NCBI GenBank assembly: GCA_001579985.1
Contig: LRSR01004711.1
Location: 1-64,000, forward strand
DNA from: Hypsibius dujardini
Taxonomy: Eukaryota > Tardigrada > Eutardigrada > Parachela > Hypsibiidae
Reading direction: 5' to 3'
Length of the DNA: 64,000 nucleotides
The translations under genes were made by a program, and so were the position numbers. Shown piece by piece: positions 23,297 to 34,908 of the stretch. The notes below the pieces were generated by a model that was not told the DNA's origin, did no database searches, and worked only from the letters and a program-made list of their open reading frames with translations. Within the stretch, counting starts at the first letter, position 1; each line of letters starts with the position of its first letter.

Positions 23297-23618
23297 CTAC
23301 CCGCCCTCTCTGGTTGACCTAACCAATGAATGGTCTCTGGGCCAACTCCAGCGTGTTTTGTATTCTGATGAACTGAGGTTGCTGTTGTGGAGAAGTGTCA
23401 AACCGCAGGAAGGAGAAGTCGAAATTCTGCGTCTCTCGCACCCGATTGACCATCCATTGAGTTCCAGGTAGTGGATCATCAGCGTTCCCGCCAAGAGGCA
23501 TAGAACGCCAACAGTTGTAGCAGTTTTCCATCAAGGTCGTGCGATTATGTTCACTTTCCTGTCTTGCATTGCCCGGATGAGTCGGACTGAAACGGTCTAA
23601 CAATTTCAGTGGAGACAT
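23297..23618 (-). pseudogene. TM3 family, internally deleted copy (TM3-2)
   Basis: The start MSPLKLLDRFSPTHPGNA is kept, but about 200 bp covering the signal segment and ectodomain are deleted. The juxtamembrane and membrane part then continues in another frame. The codon before the membrane span reads TGA where the first copy has TGG. The distal tail REKQ/RETQ..FSFLRFDTSP is shared with the copy at 49.4 kb. Confidence 0.7.
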
Positions 23619-24534
23619 CGTGCGACACATTTAATCGTGGAGACAGACAAGTGACACCTCATCTCACAGGCATTTGCTATATCATTGTCGTTTCGGCGCT
23701 CAATCGAGAAGCGTGCAACTGGAAAGCGCGTCATTCCACTATCAACATGATAAGACATGAAAGCGACTAGTTATCAAGAATGGAAATACCCATCATATTG
23801 TTAATGCTGCCCAAACTATTACATAACGGAACAAACATGAAGCGGAGTTGCGGTGAGGGAAGTGCTGGACCCTGCACCCCCGTTTAATTGGTATAAAGAA
23901 AAACAGGTTGTAGGGCGAGCGGGGCGACAAGAAAATCTCGAAAAGTTCGGAAATGGTAACAATGAGATGTACAAGTGAAAGTGATCTCGGGAGAGATCCG
24001 AGATGCGGCTAAAAAAGACGAGCAGAGAGTGGTAGAACATGATCAGTCAACCATTGGGAGAACGGATGCGCGCATCATTAACATTAAGTAAGTGTCCTTA
24101 ATTTCAATTATTACTGGAAACGCGAGGTTTTAAAACCAGTCGTTATAGTACCAATGCTTTCAAAAGTTGTAGGGGTCCGTCTCCTTTATTTTTTAGAGCT
24201 TTGAAGAAACCCTTTGTCGCGAAAAAATTGCTGATGACTGGTTTTTTTATCTTGTATCTCACTAGCTTTCCTCATTCGATTTGACGGAAGGGCGGTTCAA
24301 ATTATCACGTGATTTACGCGGTACTCCGAAAGAGATTTTTATCAGACACTTACGACCGGAAGTCAAATTCAAGTAATCATTTATAATGACACTATGCGTG
24401 TATATTGAGATCTTAACAAAAGTGGGAGCATGGTCATTTCGGTACTTTCAGAGGCCCTTTCGATGCAGGGCGGGATCACAGTTCACAGATGAAAAAAATA
24501 AAACATTAATTGATTTATATTCACGGCCAGGCGG
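23619..24534. other. TM2-TM3 spacer (unit U3)
   Basis: No gene. 23640-24080 recurs almost unchanged at 49815-50285. 24115-24460 is the TM2 3' flank common to all units. Confidence 0.6.
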
Positions 24535-26127
24535 TCATTCAGACTTGTAAACGGGGTCGTAGTAAATATGCTCGCGGTGCGTGTTGATGCTGTCGCGCCG
24601 ACAGCGATATGTACAATACACAAAGCACACGATGAACACAATGCTACAGGCAGACCCCACCCACGGAATCCAGCCGTCATTGGATTGTTGAGCTGTTATT
24701 CCACCCGTTTGAGGTGAGGTCATTGAAGACTGAGAAGATGTCAGCATTGTGGTCATGTCTGTTGGCGCCTCAGTCGTGGCATCGGTGGATGGTGATGTTT
24801 CCGATACCGCCGCGGTCACGGGTAACGGACTGGTTTTGTCTCCGTAAACCAGTTCAAACCCGCGAGAACAGTCGCGAGAAGAGACCAGGGAGCTGCAGCA
24901 GTAGACGTCAACGCTAAGCCTGACGTTTTCCAGTACCGCCTGTGGGTACCAGTTCCCCGGCTGAAATTCCGTTGCATTGTCCTATGCGTAATTTTACTTA
25001 GATCAAACTTTTGAATTGAAATTGAATTAAAAATCAGCACATGACAAAGTCTGATGTTGAGTTAAATTAAAAATAATTTAATTACTGTATAATCTGGGTG
25101 AAAACACGAGAACATGTTTTGAACGCATAAATTGCCACCAGTGTCTGATTGATTCACAAAATGGAGCGCAAGACTGCAATCAATTGACTGTTGATTTGAC
25201 GCGTTCGATCTTTAAAATTTGATTGTTGATTGTCTTCCGTCTGAAACTGGATTTCTTCCACTGATTTCTTTTAGTTTTTTTTTAACGAGGAGTCTTTCGT
25301 GGAGAAAGTCAAGCGGAATTCTGATTTGTAATGAATACATTTTTTTATGGAAATCTGATGTTTGATTGATGGATTACGGGCGTAAAGATGTAATCAAACG
25401 GGCAGAATTTACCGTAAAATTGGGTAAAATTGGTGAGCAAAATAAGCGATCGTTCGATTGGCCAACAATTGTTTCCGAGTTTTCATCCAAATTATACAGT
25501 AGTTCAACAAAGTTATCTAATGACATCTAAATCATTTTTAATTTAATTGGCAAGACGAAACGACGTTTTCAGGTGTTTGAAATTAATTCTGAATTATATT
25601 CATTTCCATTAAAGTACAATTCGAAACGTAAAAAGGCGTCTGATTTTGGATTAAATGACTAATAATTTAAGATGGAAGGCGTATGTTGGCCAATTAAAAT
25701 CACTATTTATATTAATCCAAAAAAAATTTACCTGCGGGTCCTCCTCAAATATTTCTGGGCCGTCCAGGTTAATTAAAATGTTCCCGACTCTGGTCGTGGT
25801 ATTGTCGAGCTTTCGTAACCATGTACTGTCCGCGTCGCAGTAGTAAAAAATGTGTATGGGCTGACAAGCCAGGATGATCGGCTTGTAGTTATTAGCGTAC
25901 GGAAAGGCATGCCGTTCCTTATGGAAGTGAACCAATTTGAAGTCCCTCACCTGCTTGATCTGTTTCTCGTCTTTTTCCGATCTTGGACCAGCTTGTTTCA
26001 TTTCAGCGCACCTGATGCCGTTTATTCTTGTGGAAGGGGTAGAAATCATGGTCAGGACGGGTTGAAGAGAGAGCATTGCAGTCACCAATATGGTGGTAAT
26101 CATGAGTAACGGATGGTGACTTTTCAT
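24535..26127 (-). CDS. TM2 family type I membrane protein (TM2-3)
   Basis: Exons 26127-25732 and 24981-24535 join in phase 0 (CCGCAG|GTAAAT donor, GCATAG|GAC acceptor), 280 residues. Signal peptide about 1-25 (MITTILVTAMLSLQPVLT). The ectodomain has CAEMKQAGPRSEKDEKQ, IILACQ, FYYCDADSTW, VYCCSS and RDCSRGFELVYGDK. The stalk TSSQSSMTSPQT is followed by a span (SACSIVFIVCFVYC). The tail RRDSINTHREHIYYDPVYKSE has Tyr about 273 in IYYDPV, an ITIM-like and YxxPhi context. Intron 1 is about 750 bp, twice the usual length, and AT-rich. The partner S gene upstream is truncated. Confidence 0.75.
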
Positions 26128-27003
26128 TTTAAAAAAGATTCTGTCAGGATAACGTTTTTAAGGAAGGAACGCAGTAGCTGAGGAAAAGTATTTGGATTTT
26201 TACGAATGATGAAATAATTATTACTATTGAGTCACAGCGGCCTGGCAGAGTGGCACATTCTGTGTATACCCTGACAGTCTTCGCGCCCTTTATTAATTCA
26301 AAGTAACCAGCCAGCAGACAATACAACATCCCTAGTTCAAGAACGGCAGGACGTCCAACCTTTGTACACATATAGAAGGAAGGTGTACTGTCATCTTTGT
26401 ACTTTGGCTGTTAACAGGTGATGACTAGAGCGAATGAGTCTCAGCAATTCGACGTGTCATCCAACTTTTGTGGTTGTATTTTCGTGTTACCTCACACATT
26501 TGCTGATAATCTTTGCGTGAAGATTAACTGCACACACTCGATAACGAACCGTCAGATGCTCCACGTTCTTAAACAAGTGCTTGGGTTAAGGCAAACTTGC
26601 CCCTGGGACATTCTTTCTGCTTTGCTCTGGCAAACTGCAAAATGACACTCCTTGATGTTCATTCGTAAGAGCTGCAGCGACAATTCCTTCCAAAAACGGG
26701 CTCTAGGCTCTAATGTGATGGGACCGTCCTCTAGAACATGCGCTGATGAGTCCCTGGCATTCTAAACTTGACAGTGACCTTCAGACTGCGCCTCGTGGGT
26801 AGACGGACTATTGGCAGAATGGCGGTAGACTCAGAGTTAGGTATCTTTATTAAATCGACATATAATCATTCTCGTTCTGCCATTATGGGCAAGATAAAAT
26901 TAAAAGAAGGATTCAAGCCCCAAACAAGTACTAATAAAAATTTCGAAGTCGCCGACTTGATTGCTCATTTGAGTATCCGATTCCACTGACACCACACTGT
27001 ACA
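26128..27003. other. S-TM2 intergenic spacer (unit U3)
   Basis: Matches 52064-52925 in the last unit. A minus-strand AATAAA at 26851-26846 lies about 155 bp after the S stop and is a likely poly(A) signal. A plus-strand frame, 26418-26645, is alignable with one at 52267-52512 (RQMLHVLKQVLGLR versus RQMLHVAKQVLGLR) but is not supported as a gene. Confidence 0.5.
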
Positions 27004-27786
27004 CTACTGTACACTACTATGCTCCTCGAACAAAGCGCTTGAAGCATTTGCAGAACCTACGTGTAGCGGTTGCGGCGGAATAAGACGCATGGCCATAGAA
27101 CGACCATTCTCGCTCAGCAATTGCAGATCCTGCTGGCGCAGTCGTTGTGACACTTTTTCCTCCGACTTTCTATGTCGATCTTAACTTTTTTTGTCCTCCG
27201 ATAGGTCTGCCAAATGATCCACGAAAAAAAGCAAAAAACTGCCAAAGCAGCTCCACCGGTAGCTCCAACGAGAATAGTTCCCGAGTCCGTTCGGTCTATC
27301 TTAGCCAGCCCTTGGTCCGTTGCTAACGGGAATCCCGGCACGACGGTTGACAGCGCTTTCCAACGTTTTCCCGTAAACGCGAAGCTGCAGTTCTTGCAGC
27401 GCAGCTCCCCCTTTGTCGTATCTGCAATATACAACGTCACATTGCCGATTTCGTAAACCGAAGCATCGGGTCGAATGCTGCAGTTCAATGAGGAATTATC
27501 GCGGTTGATGATGACGCATTCATCCTTCCCGACTGACACTGCAAGAGTCTCTGGCAAGTTTTGCCCGGTGAACCGTATAACGGTCTCCTCAGCCAATGGA
27601 CCATGAATGGAATTATTTCCTAGCACTATTGGCTTGGTGCTATCTATAGAGTCCGCAGCCGGAGTTCTTCCCGTTGCATCGGGTTCCTCGCACGTCAGCA
27701 TTTGCGTACTGTTGTTATCGCTGGAGCCGCACATGCTTGTTTAATTTTGGAATGCCCATTCGCAGGTCGGATAGAGGTATAGGCAT
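27004..27786 (-). pseudogene. S receptor, 3' end only (S-C)
   Basis: Starts inside the PSI domain, keeps the whole IPT domain (GPLAEETVIRFTGQNLPE) and membrane span (GGAALAVFCFFSWIIW), then loses frame in the tail after IESRRKK. The final residues, FEEHSSVQ-type, are still present downstream at 27030-27006. At 27786 it is joined to S intron 3 sequence (also at 40600-40770), and this runs straight into a truncated GY gene, so Sema exons 1-3 and the GY-S spacer were removed by one large deletion. Confidence 0.8.
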
Positions 27787-27949
27787 AGAATTTTAGTCAC
27801 CGAAGCTCTGGTTGATTAGAAGTGTTACGTTTTTGCAGTTCCGGTTAATTTCTACTGTGACTAAAAAACTTCACGTTTAATTTTAGTCCAAATTAGTTCA
27901 TGCAGCGCAGTACCGAATATTAATAATAATTTGCGTGAAACTCCGACAA

Positions 27950-28173
27950 ACTCCGCCATACCCTTCGCCATACCCTCCGTTGTATCCCCCACCATACCCT
28001 CCGTTGTACCCATTTCCATACCCTCCGTAGTACCCTTCGTTGTATCCTCCGTTGTATCCTCCGTTGTATCCTTCTGGCCGTCGGTATACACCATACACCC
28101 CGGCACCGTATAGCTGACTGCTCCAACCGCCGTATCATTGGTTGGCCACCGTATCCATATCCTCCATATTGCC
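27950..28173 (-). pseudogene. GY truncated copy (GY-C)
   Basis: Only exon 2 remains, starting after a TTTTAG acceptor at 28173. An 8-bp deletion early in the exon shifts frame. YGVYRRPEGYNGGYNGGY and GNGYNGGYGGGY units follow, and the exon is cut at about 27950, where it fuses to S intron 3. The signal-peptide exon is missing. Confidence 0.75.
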
Positions 28174-28282
28174 CTAAAAACCATTTTAATGTAACAAAAT
28201 TTCATCAAACTGCCACATTTATGTATACAAGGTACATATTACATTCTACTTTTCACGGTCCTTATAGTGACTATTTTCCTCA

Positions 28283-28798
28283 CGTCGGTATTTTTGAGTC
28301 AGATTGGATCGCCACAATTTGACATGAAGGTTCAAGATCTCAAATATGAAAAACTTTTTCTTTTGTACCGGTACACTGAATGTAATTAGTTGTACGTTTG
28401 AGTTTAAGTCAGATTTGTCTCGTGGCGCTCCAATCCAGACAAGGCTGAAAAGCAGTCTCAGTCCACTATTCATGAAATTTTTAACTCAATTGGCTAGTAT
28501 AGGGAACCCTGTGCCACCAACCACAACCGCAAAATCAAGTCAGATCCGATCCGAAGACAGGAAAGTGAACATCATCGGCCGACCTTGGTGAAAAACTGCT
28601 ACAATTATTGGCGTTCTTTGCCTCTTGGCGGGAACACTGATGATCAGCTATCTAGGACTCCGACGTCGGTATTTTTGAGTCAGATTGGATCGCCACAATT
28701 TGACATGAAGGTTCAAGATCTCAAATATGAAAAACTTTTTCTTTTGAACCGGTACACTGAATGTAATTAGTTGTACGTTTGAGTTTAAGTCAGATTTG
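28283..28798. repeat. Tandem duplication, period 379 bp, over TM3 3' end
   Basis: 28283-28420 and 28662-28798 are nearly identical (CGTCGGTATTTTTGAGTCAG ... AAGTCAGATTTG). Each starts in the last codons of TM3 and runs into its 3' flank, so this is a tandem copy of a TM3 fragment and not a pair of terminal repeats. Confidence 0.8.
28415..28679 (+). pseudogene. TM3 family fragment, opposite strand (TM3-3)
   Basis: Plus-strand LSRGAPIQTRLKSSLSPLF, then TTTAKSSQIRSEDRKVN, then IIGRPW followed by a TGA and KTATIIGVLCLLAGTLMISYLGLRRRYF. The start and signal segment are missing. The second Trp codon of RPWW is TGA, next to the codon mutated in two other copies. It lies inverted relative to all other TM3 copies. 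Confidence 0.75.
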
Positions 28799-29230
28799 AA
28801 AAAATGCATTTTGCCTATTTGGCCACCCCTTGACCCTATCATGAGGGGTCGTGCTTCCGACTTGTAAGGACCGTAAACGAGCCCCTGGTTTGATATACAG
28901 TACATGCAAATAAGCGTAATATAAAATATTCAACACCGAACAAAGGAAAAGTTGTCCTCGATTGCGGATCTTCCTGTGTGTTGAGGAATTATTTCTTGCA
29001 AATACCAGTGGTCTATGACGTTTGTTCGGCTCGTTTTTTAGAACGGGTCCCCAATTAGGTTCGATTAAGGTAGTAAACATGTACCTTGAGTCTGTCCAAC
29101 GTAAATTTAATTGCATATTCACTGAAGTAGAGGGTACAACTACCAAACCAAACACGAAGGTTTCTCATCCGCATCAGACAGAAAAAATCTGCTTTGCCTC
29201 GACTTCACAATGGTAGCGGGTAATTGCAGC
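28799..29230. repeat. TM3 3' flank, inverted relative to 1.9-2.3 kb
   Basis: Matches 2290-1895 on the opposite strand. The homology is not coding and ends near the degraded P4-ATPase segment. Confidence 0.55.
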
Positions 29231-29249
29231 CCTTCAGGTCGACAGATCA

Positions 29250-29750
29250 TTCCCCTCAGCCCGGAATATACGACCCACGCCTGCGAGACCGCCCGCCTTC
29301 GTCCTGCGAAAAGGCATAACCTCTTTGCTGAGGAGGACCGGTAGGTGTGGCAGTCGCCGACGTCGGGTCATAACGTCGCATCATACCGAGGAGGGTGACG
29401 TTCTCCAGCAGCGGTCACAATTTGAGCACGTCCAGGTAGACATCGAGATCGGTGATTCCGAGGCTTTTCATGTTGCGGACCGTGTCGACCACGCTGGTGT
29501 AGCCGGTATTGTTGACGGCCTTCTAGAGCACAAACTAGAAAAGCCACGAGCTGAACATGGCATCCGCCTAGAAGATGAGAAGTGGTCGAACCAGCTGCTT
29601 CTTTGCGGATCACGCCTCAACAACACTGTCTGGGTCTACGGAGTGGTCGTCTGTACTCGGCACGATAGCAAACTCCAGCGCAACAGCAAACAGGGCGCCA
29701 TTTGTCTGCTGAAACGCTTCTAGCTGGATGAGTTCGCCAATCGGCAGGTA
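29250..29750 (-). pseudogene. P4-ATPase (lipid flippase) C-terminal remnant
   Basis: Minus-strand frames read AVNNTGYTSVVDTVRNM, LLGMMRRYDPTSATATP and then PQQRGYAFSQDEGG (29328-29293), continuing one frame over as AVSQAWVVYSG. GYAFSQ-E-G-AVSQ is the conserved C-terminal motif of ATP8-type P4-ATPases, which move phospholipids across membranes. Several in-frame stops and at least one frameshift make it a decayed piece. A P-domain exon of the same kind of enzyme lies upstream on the same strand at 32.5 kb, so both probably come from one broken gene. Confidence 0.6.
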
Positions 29751-29874
29751 ATCATGATGTTTTCCTTTGCTCTTCTCTTCTTGTGTTTATCTCCTCGGTC
29801 AGCGCGGTCAGAAATGTCGTCTGGCAAGGCTGACATTTACCCTTGGATTGGTATCTCTTTCTGATATGGTCAAT

Positions 29875-30005
29875 CGGGTGCGGGAGAAGCAGAATTTGGC
29901 TTCTTCTTTCTGAGGTTCGACGCGTCTCCACAACAGCAGCCTCGGACCATTAGAATGCAAGTCACGCTGGGGTGGGCCCAGAAACCATTCATTAGTTAGG
30001 TTAAC
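29875..30005 (+). pseudogene. TM3 tail fragment
   Basis: REKQNLASSFLRFDASPQQQP-type sequence, then WAQKPFIS, matches the long tail region of the TM3 copies at 23.4 and 49.4 kb, on the opposite strand. It is an isolated fragment. Confidence 0.55.
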
Positions 30006-30145
30006 CAGGGGACGGTTGTCCTATCGGAATGACGGTCTCCAATCTTGCGCCATCTCCCGGATTCCCATCTCTGTAGCCCGCACAGCTTCCGCATCGGGGC
30101 CTCGACATCACCTCCTGAAAATAACAACAGCAAAAGTGCCATCCA

Positions 30146-30983
30146 ACCCTAATAATATTCTGAGACAGATATCCTCTTGTTATACGCGGCGTTCATTGGG
30201 AGGGGTAAATTTTTACTGGTGGAGGTACAAAATTTGCTCCGCGCGAGTAAAAAACTATGCCCGGTGTAAAGAGAGGTAGAAAAATGTCTTAGAAATGTTC
30301 TGCAGGACAAACAAGTTAAAGCTAAAGCAGGCAAAATTTACTCTCCGAGTGTAAAAAGTACACTTTTTACCATAACGCAGGTAGAAAAATACCCTCGAAA
30401 TGTCCTGAACGGTGTAATTGCCTTCCGGTTTCGAAGTGTTTCACTCTTTACGTACATTAAATGCCATAAGAGACAGAAATTTTCCTCAGGGAAGACAATT
30501 TTATTTTTCTCCTGCACAAACTCACCAATCAATGACGGACACTTTTTTCCAGCACACTTGCGCAGTGCATTGCGTAGTCCCCAACGCTCTGCAACTGGAA
30601 ACTGATCAAAACAAAATTAATTTAATTCAATGTTGCGCTTTTGCGTTTCATGAAACAGGAAGGCAGGGAGGATTTGCTGCCCCACCGCATTGTTTTCGAT
30701 GACGGCCTGGAAGACGTTATTGCTGATCGCCTCGATGACGAGGTTTACGGGCAGCAATGCGACGACGAGGACAATCGGGACTTGTCTAACGGTAAATAAT
30801 ATTTTTTGGTTTCATTTTGGCGTGCATTTCCTTAATCGTTGATGATACGCGGAGCCTCGAAGCAAAAGAATAACGTAGGAGAATTTATGCAGTAGATATC
30901 GGATTCAATTGATTGATTGGATGATTGGATGATCAGTGAAATGTTTCTTCATGATTGTTCATTAGATTGATCGATTGATTGAC

Positions 30984-31023
<40 letters not shown>

Positions 31024-31700
31024 CGATTGATCGATTGGCTGATGGGATGACCAGTGAAATGTTTTTTCATGATTGTTCATCTTTTACGGATTTATTGCAA
31101 GATGGACGGTGGACCTTTGTGAAAAGATTTTTTCTCACAGATATGCTGGAACTCGTCGCCCAAGACAACGACACGGGATCCGCGCTGATCCACGCTTGAA
31201 GAAGGCTCTTCACGCTGATCGGCAGGTCGACGAAAACTGAGGACAATGACTGATGCATGAACCGCCACAATTGTTTCTCACTGGGGCCGCAGTGTGTTTT
31301 GACTGCCGAATTCAGTTTGGATAAAACGCTTTAAAAAGTGAGATTGGTGCTGGTGCTGCCGAATGGTCGGTAATTTTTAGACGTGGCTGCGGTTTTCCCT
31401 TTTTCCGTGGTCGAATTTCCATTACTCGAGTATTTTTGAGCCGCGCAATAAATTTACCTTGCAAAAATATATTCAAGGGTGAGCCGTCTCTTCTATGACC
31501 AATTTTGCTCCGTGGGAGTATTTCTGAACCGCGAGAGTAAATTTACCATATAAGTATAATTATGCCCCTCCGGATGTTTTTGTCATGGAGGGTAAAAAAA
31601 CGACATCTAAGAGGTTCATTTGGCAGCGTATATTTATACCTCCGGTTATACTTCCTATTGCACCTCTCGCTATACCTCCGGAGTATATATTATCATTGGG
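30146..31700. mobile_element. Decayed DNA-transposon-like repeat, relative of 44.5-45.6 kb
   Basis: The left part (30146-30330, AATATTCTGAGACAGATAT ... GCCCGGTGTAAAGAGAG) is closely related to 44492-44660. The right end, CCTCCGGAGTATATATTATC followed by GGGG near 31700, resembles the right end of that element. Short GTAAATTTTTAC and GAGTAAATTTAC subterminal motifs recur. No transposase was recognised. An acidic open stretch (30675-30793, DDGLEDVIADRLDDE) ends at a GTAAAT and may be a stray exon. Confidence 0.4.
30965..31042. repeat. (TTGA)n microsatellite
   Basis: TTGA/TCGA tetranucleotide run, with a more degenerate part starting near 30906. Confidence 0.9.
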
Positions 31701-32521
31701 GCAAATAGCAGGCTGCTGGGAAAGCGCCGCCCACCGAAGCTACATCCACACCAAGTCCCCATCTCGTCGGATCAAGTTACTCTAGTATAGCTTTATTCGA
31801 GGTTTTGGGGCTATTGGGGGTATCTGTATTGCATCCGGATCTGGTACTTCTCCACGGCAATCCAGTTTTGTTCGCTCTCATTTCAAGAATAGCGCAGCAT
31901 CAATGGTCATTTAAAAACAACCAAAATTAGCACTATAACAGTGGTTAACGCTTGTGTCTCCGCATCTCGGACGGAGCTAACGGTACAGACGGAACTGTTT
32001 GCGGTGTCAAGAGGCCGCGGGACCGCGCAGGTCACAGCAACCCCCGATTTTTAGTTTATTCAATATTTAATGCATAATAAGAATCATTCTATACGACAGT
32101 AAGGGGAAGGTGGGTGGGAATTCGAGAAGATGCACAACGCAACAATGGAGCACGAAGACTTAGAGGTGGAAGAACGAGTGAATGGACAGGCAGCGTCTCG
32201 ACACTGTCCGGCACCAGAATAAATACGGACACTGAGACGGGTATCTCTTGACCACGGAGAGCAGAGTATTCCGATCACACAATGGATGCTCCGCCCATCG
32301 TTAACCACAAGTAGCTGGCGCTAATTTCCATTGACACCCGCTTAAGTAACTAGAGGTATGGCGCGTTGCGTGTTGAGATTCACTAAAAAGGAGTGATATA
32401 CAGGAATTTGATTCTTCCCTATTCTGTTGTTTTTAAGTATTACGAAGTCTTTGTTTTCGTTTTGTTTTCCCCAGTTACGGGGGAAATTCCGCGATACTTA
32501 AAGATATTTACCTTGTCGCCG
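31701..32521. other. Non-cassette DNA, nothing recognised
   Basis: No supported gene. 31926-31985 resembles a tRNA A-box region (AGTGGTTAACGC) but has no acceptable B box or clover-leaf. Confidence 0.4.
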
Positions 32522-32652
32522 GTCAACACCCACGCCTTGATGTGGGCCTTCCGGATCTGGCCGATGCATTCGGGAACTCGGAGACGGTCTTCGATGGCAG
32601 TCGCACCGATTGGTGGGAGATTTCGCTCGATAGCATTACAGACCTCGGCCAT
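32522..32652 (-). pseudogene. P4-ATPase P-domain exon
   Basis: A 131-bp exon with an acceptor (GTTTGTAG) and a donor (GTAAAT) encodes [17 protein letters not shown] and [16 protein letters not shown]...VPECI...KIWVLTGDK is the hallmark of the phosphorylation domain of P4 lipid flippases. Two or three residues expected between the Leu-Arg and VPECI are missing, and no neighbouring P4 exons were found close by, so this is likely a relic exon. It could be a live exon of a gene with long introns. Same strand and order as the C-terminal remnant at 29.3 kb. Confidence 0.7.
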
Positions 32653-34668
32653 CTACAAACATGAGAAAAAATCTCACATTGCATGTCTAGTTTGTCTATG
32701 TGTCTGTTTACCTATCCGACGGCCTGTATATCGGATTGTCTGCCTATCTAACTGCCTGTCTATTTGACTGCCTGCATGTGCCTTTACTCGGGTTATCATC
32801 ATCCTGGTCTGCTTTGTCTATCTCAAAGACGCCTGTAAGCAACCTTTAGAGGTTGACATGAAGATCGACGATCCAGCTGTGACCAACCTACATCCTTGAA
32901 CGCTTTTTTGGGGCATCCAACTTGGCTTCAATCGAGTCCATTTGACATCGGGGGCTGTCGACAAGGATTCCGCGGAGGAGTCTGATGCCTTTTTGGCCGG
33001 CGAACGCGATGACTGGAATTAACGCGCTCCCGGATTTCACCAGTAGTTTGTGGAAACCAAGCAGAAGCTGATTGTAGAAAACGCAGTTGCATCTGTGCGT
33101 AAATCGGCTAGGTTTGGCAATGATCGTGCGAATAGATAATATTTCTATATAAATACTAGGTTTGGAACCTATTCTGGTACAGGCGTTTCAGTCTGCTGGA
33201 TTGTTTCAGTAACCAATCTCATTCAAACTTAAAAAAGTTTCCTTATTTTTGTAGTAATTTTCGAGAGTCTGGGGAGTCTGGGTGAGTCGCAAAATGGACG
33301 GAGCTCCGTCAGATGAGCCACATGAGTTAGGTATCTCCCTGACTTTGAAGTGATTGTCGAATCTTTGATGCGTGAACAGGAAAGAAATGGAGCAGAGAAA
33401 TTTTCAATTTGGAAACGTTTCGCTTACGACCAGACGCGCCCATCAAGAAACTAGACATCACGGCATGGACATCACGGACTTGCTGACCAGGACAAGACTT
33501 CCGTGATCCTCAAAAGCCTTTTTGGTTTTGTGCCCGATGTCGATGCGCTGGAACACCTTCGCATAGCTTCCAGTACTAAGATGACGTGCTATGGCTTAAT
33601 CTCATTGAATAGAGAGAAATCTGTAGTCATTAGTGTCGCGGGCTCTGCTGTCGCGCACACACACATCTGCCTTCACTCAGGCATTACCTCCCTTAACAGT
33701 CTGTACTGACCACCGGAAGTGGAGATGCTCTTCCGCGCCACCGGCGCAGCATCATCTACGATACGACTGCTATGGTCAAGATACGCCCTATTTCAGTCTA
33801 GTTAACTATTTTGTGCTGATGTGTATGAATGTTCTCTTGTTCCTATTGGTTATTCGTGGCTGAACCACCACTGGTCAGTCTGGTTTTCTTCCTATTTGCA
33901 TGTATTACATATAGACTTTGGTTTCTCGTGTTGCGCGACTATATAAGGTCGCTGCTGATAAGTTTCAGTACAGTAAAACAGTTTAGATATGGTACAGTAG
34001 TAGTAGTAGTAAAAGTGATTGTCCGTATTAGTATGTGAGTTCTTACTTTCCCCATTTTTTCTGGAGTCTCTGTCCGAATCCGATGAGTGCTACTCCATCA
34101 ACCGCTACACATACAACCACAATTATGCATGGGCGTAACATTAGCTATGACGAGAAATCAGTATTTTTTATTAATCAGGAACAAATATTATTATTGAAGT
34201 AATTACAAAATCAAGACTACACATAATTTGAAAACACTAATTATAGTTATAATGAATTGAAATTATGGAGCGGTCGAGTATCGGTACTACACTGTCATAC
34301 TTTTAGACGGTCACTTACTGCGTTTAATCTATGCGAGAATAAATGCACTCATCCCTTTTCGATTTCGCGCCTTTAAACTTTTAACGGTGTTTTTTAATTC
34401 AGTCTGTATCCTCATTGGGTGCTCCGGCGGCCATTCCTAAGTTTCGCCAGACGGGGCTCCCTGACGACGCTCGCTCTAAATGGGGCGAAGCTGTTACCCT
34501 CTTCACATTAAAGTCTGTTTCGCTCGATCCTTCTGCTGGGTCGGAAGTAAAGCAGACCTTCGTGGTCGTGGTTGAGGTTTGATCAAAAGGCCTCAAGCAG
34601 ACCATCCATTGGATGCTGCGGGAGAGCGATGCTGTCTATCGGTGAGACACGTTTAAATCGTCGCACAT
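32653..34668. other. Non-cassette DNA with low-complexity tract
   Basis: 32680-32775 is a degenerate TGTC/CTGC tract. A short TAG run is near 33998. Fragments of open frame (33503-33709 +, RYLPDFEVIVESLMREQER-type text near 33335) have no support as genes. Confidence 0.4.
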
Positions 34669-34908
34669 CTACATGCGCTTGCCGTTTCCATCTTTAATGG
34701 CAAAGCTATAGAATTTGCTGCATCGGTCAAGGTCGCGCTTCCGCTTTATGGTACAGTTGTCCGGCAAATATCGAGTCAACAAGGCCGGAAGCCGGAAAAA
34801 CGACGTTACAGAGAGCTCTCGCGCAATGCGTCGCTTGTGACTGGCCGTCCAGCACTTCCACCGGTCAAACGGAGTTCGTCGATCTGGAGAGACCTGATTT
34901 GTCGCCAA
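34669..34908 (-). other. Possible uDENN-like exon remnant
   Basis: The minus frame reads LLTRYLPDNCTIKRKRDL, then SKFYSFAIKDGNGKRM. The pattern (L..yLPdnC ... kFySF...D.nGkRm) resembles the upstream DENN motif (FCFPEG ... FhSFVLTDgnGkRyyG). Only this stretch matches, and adjacent frames are closed. This is a guess from pattern. Confidence 0.25.

Noticed and set aside
28283-28798. Direct repeats that could be read as terminal repeats of a retroelement
   Set aside because: They contain the end of the TM3 coding sequence and its flank, and no element genes lie between them.
31926-31990. tRNA-Ser-like stretch AGTGGTTAACGC
   Set aside because: No matching B box, T-loop or acceptor stem could be folded; at most a decayed tRNA-derived repeat.
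32890-33070. Minus frame KLLVKSGSALIPVIAFAG resembling an acyltransferase motif
   Set aside because: Similarity is to a few residues only and the rest of the frame does not fit that family.
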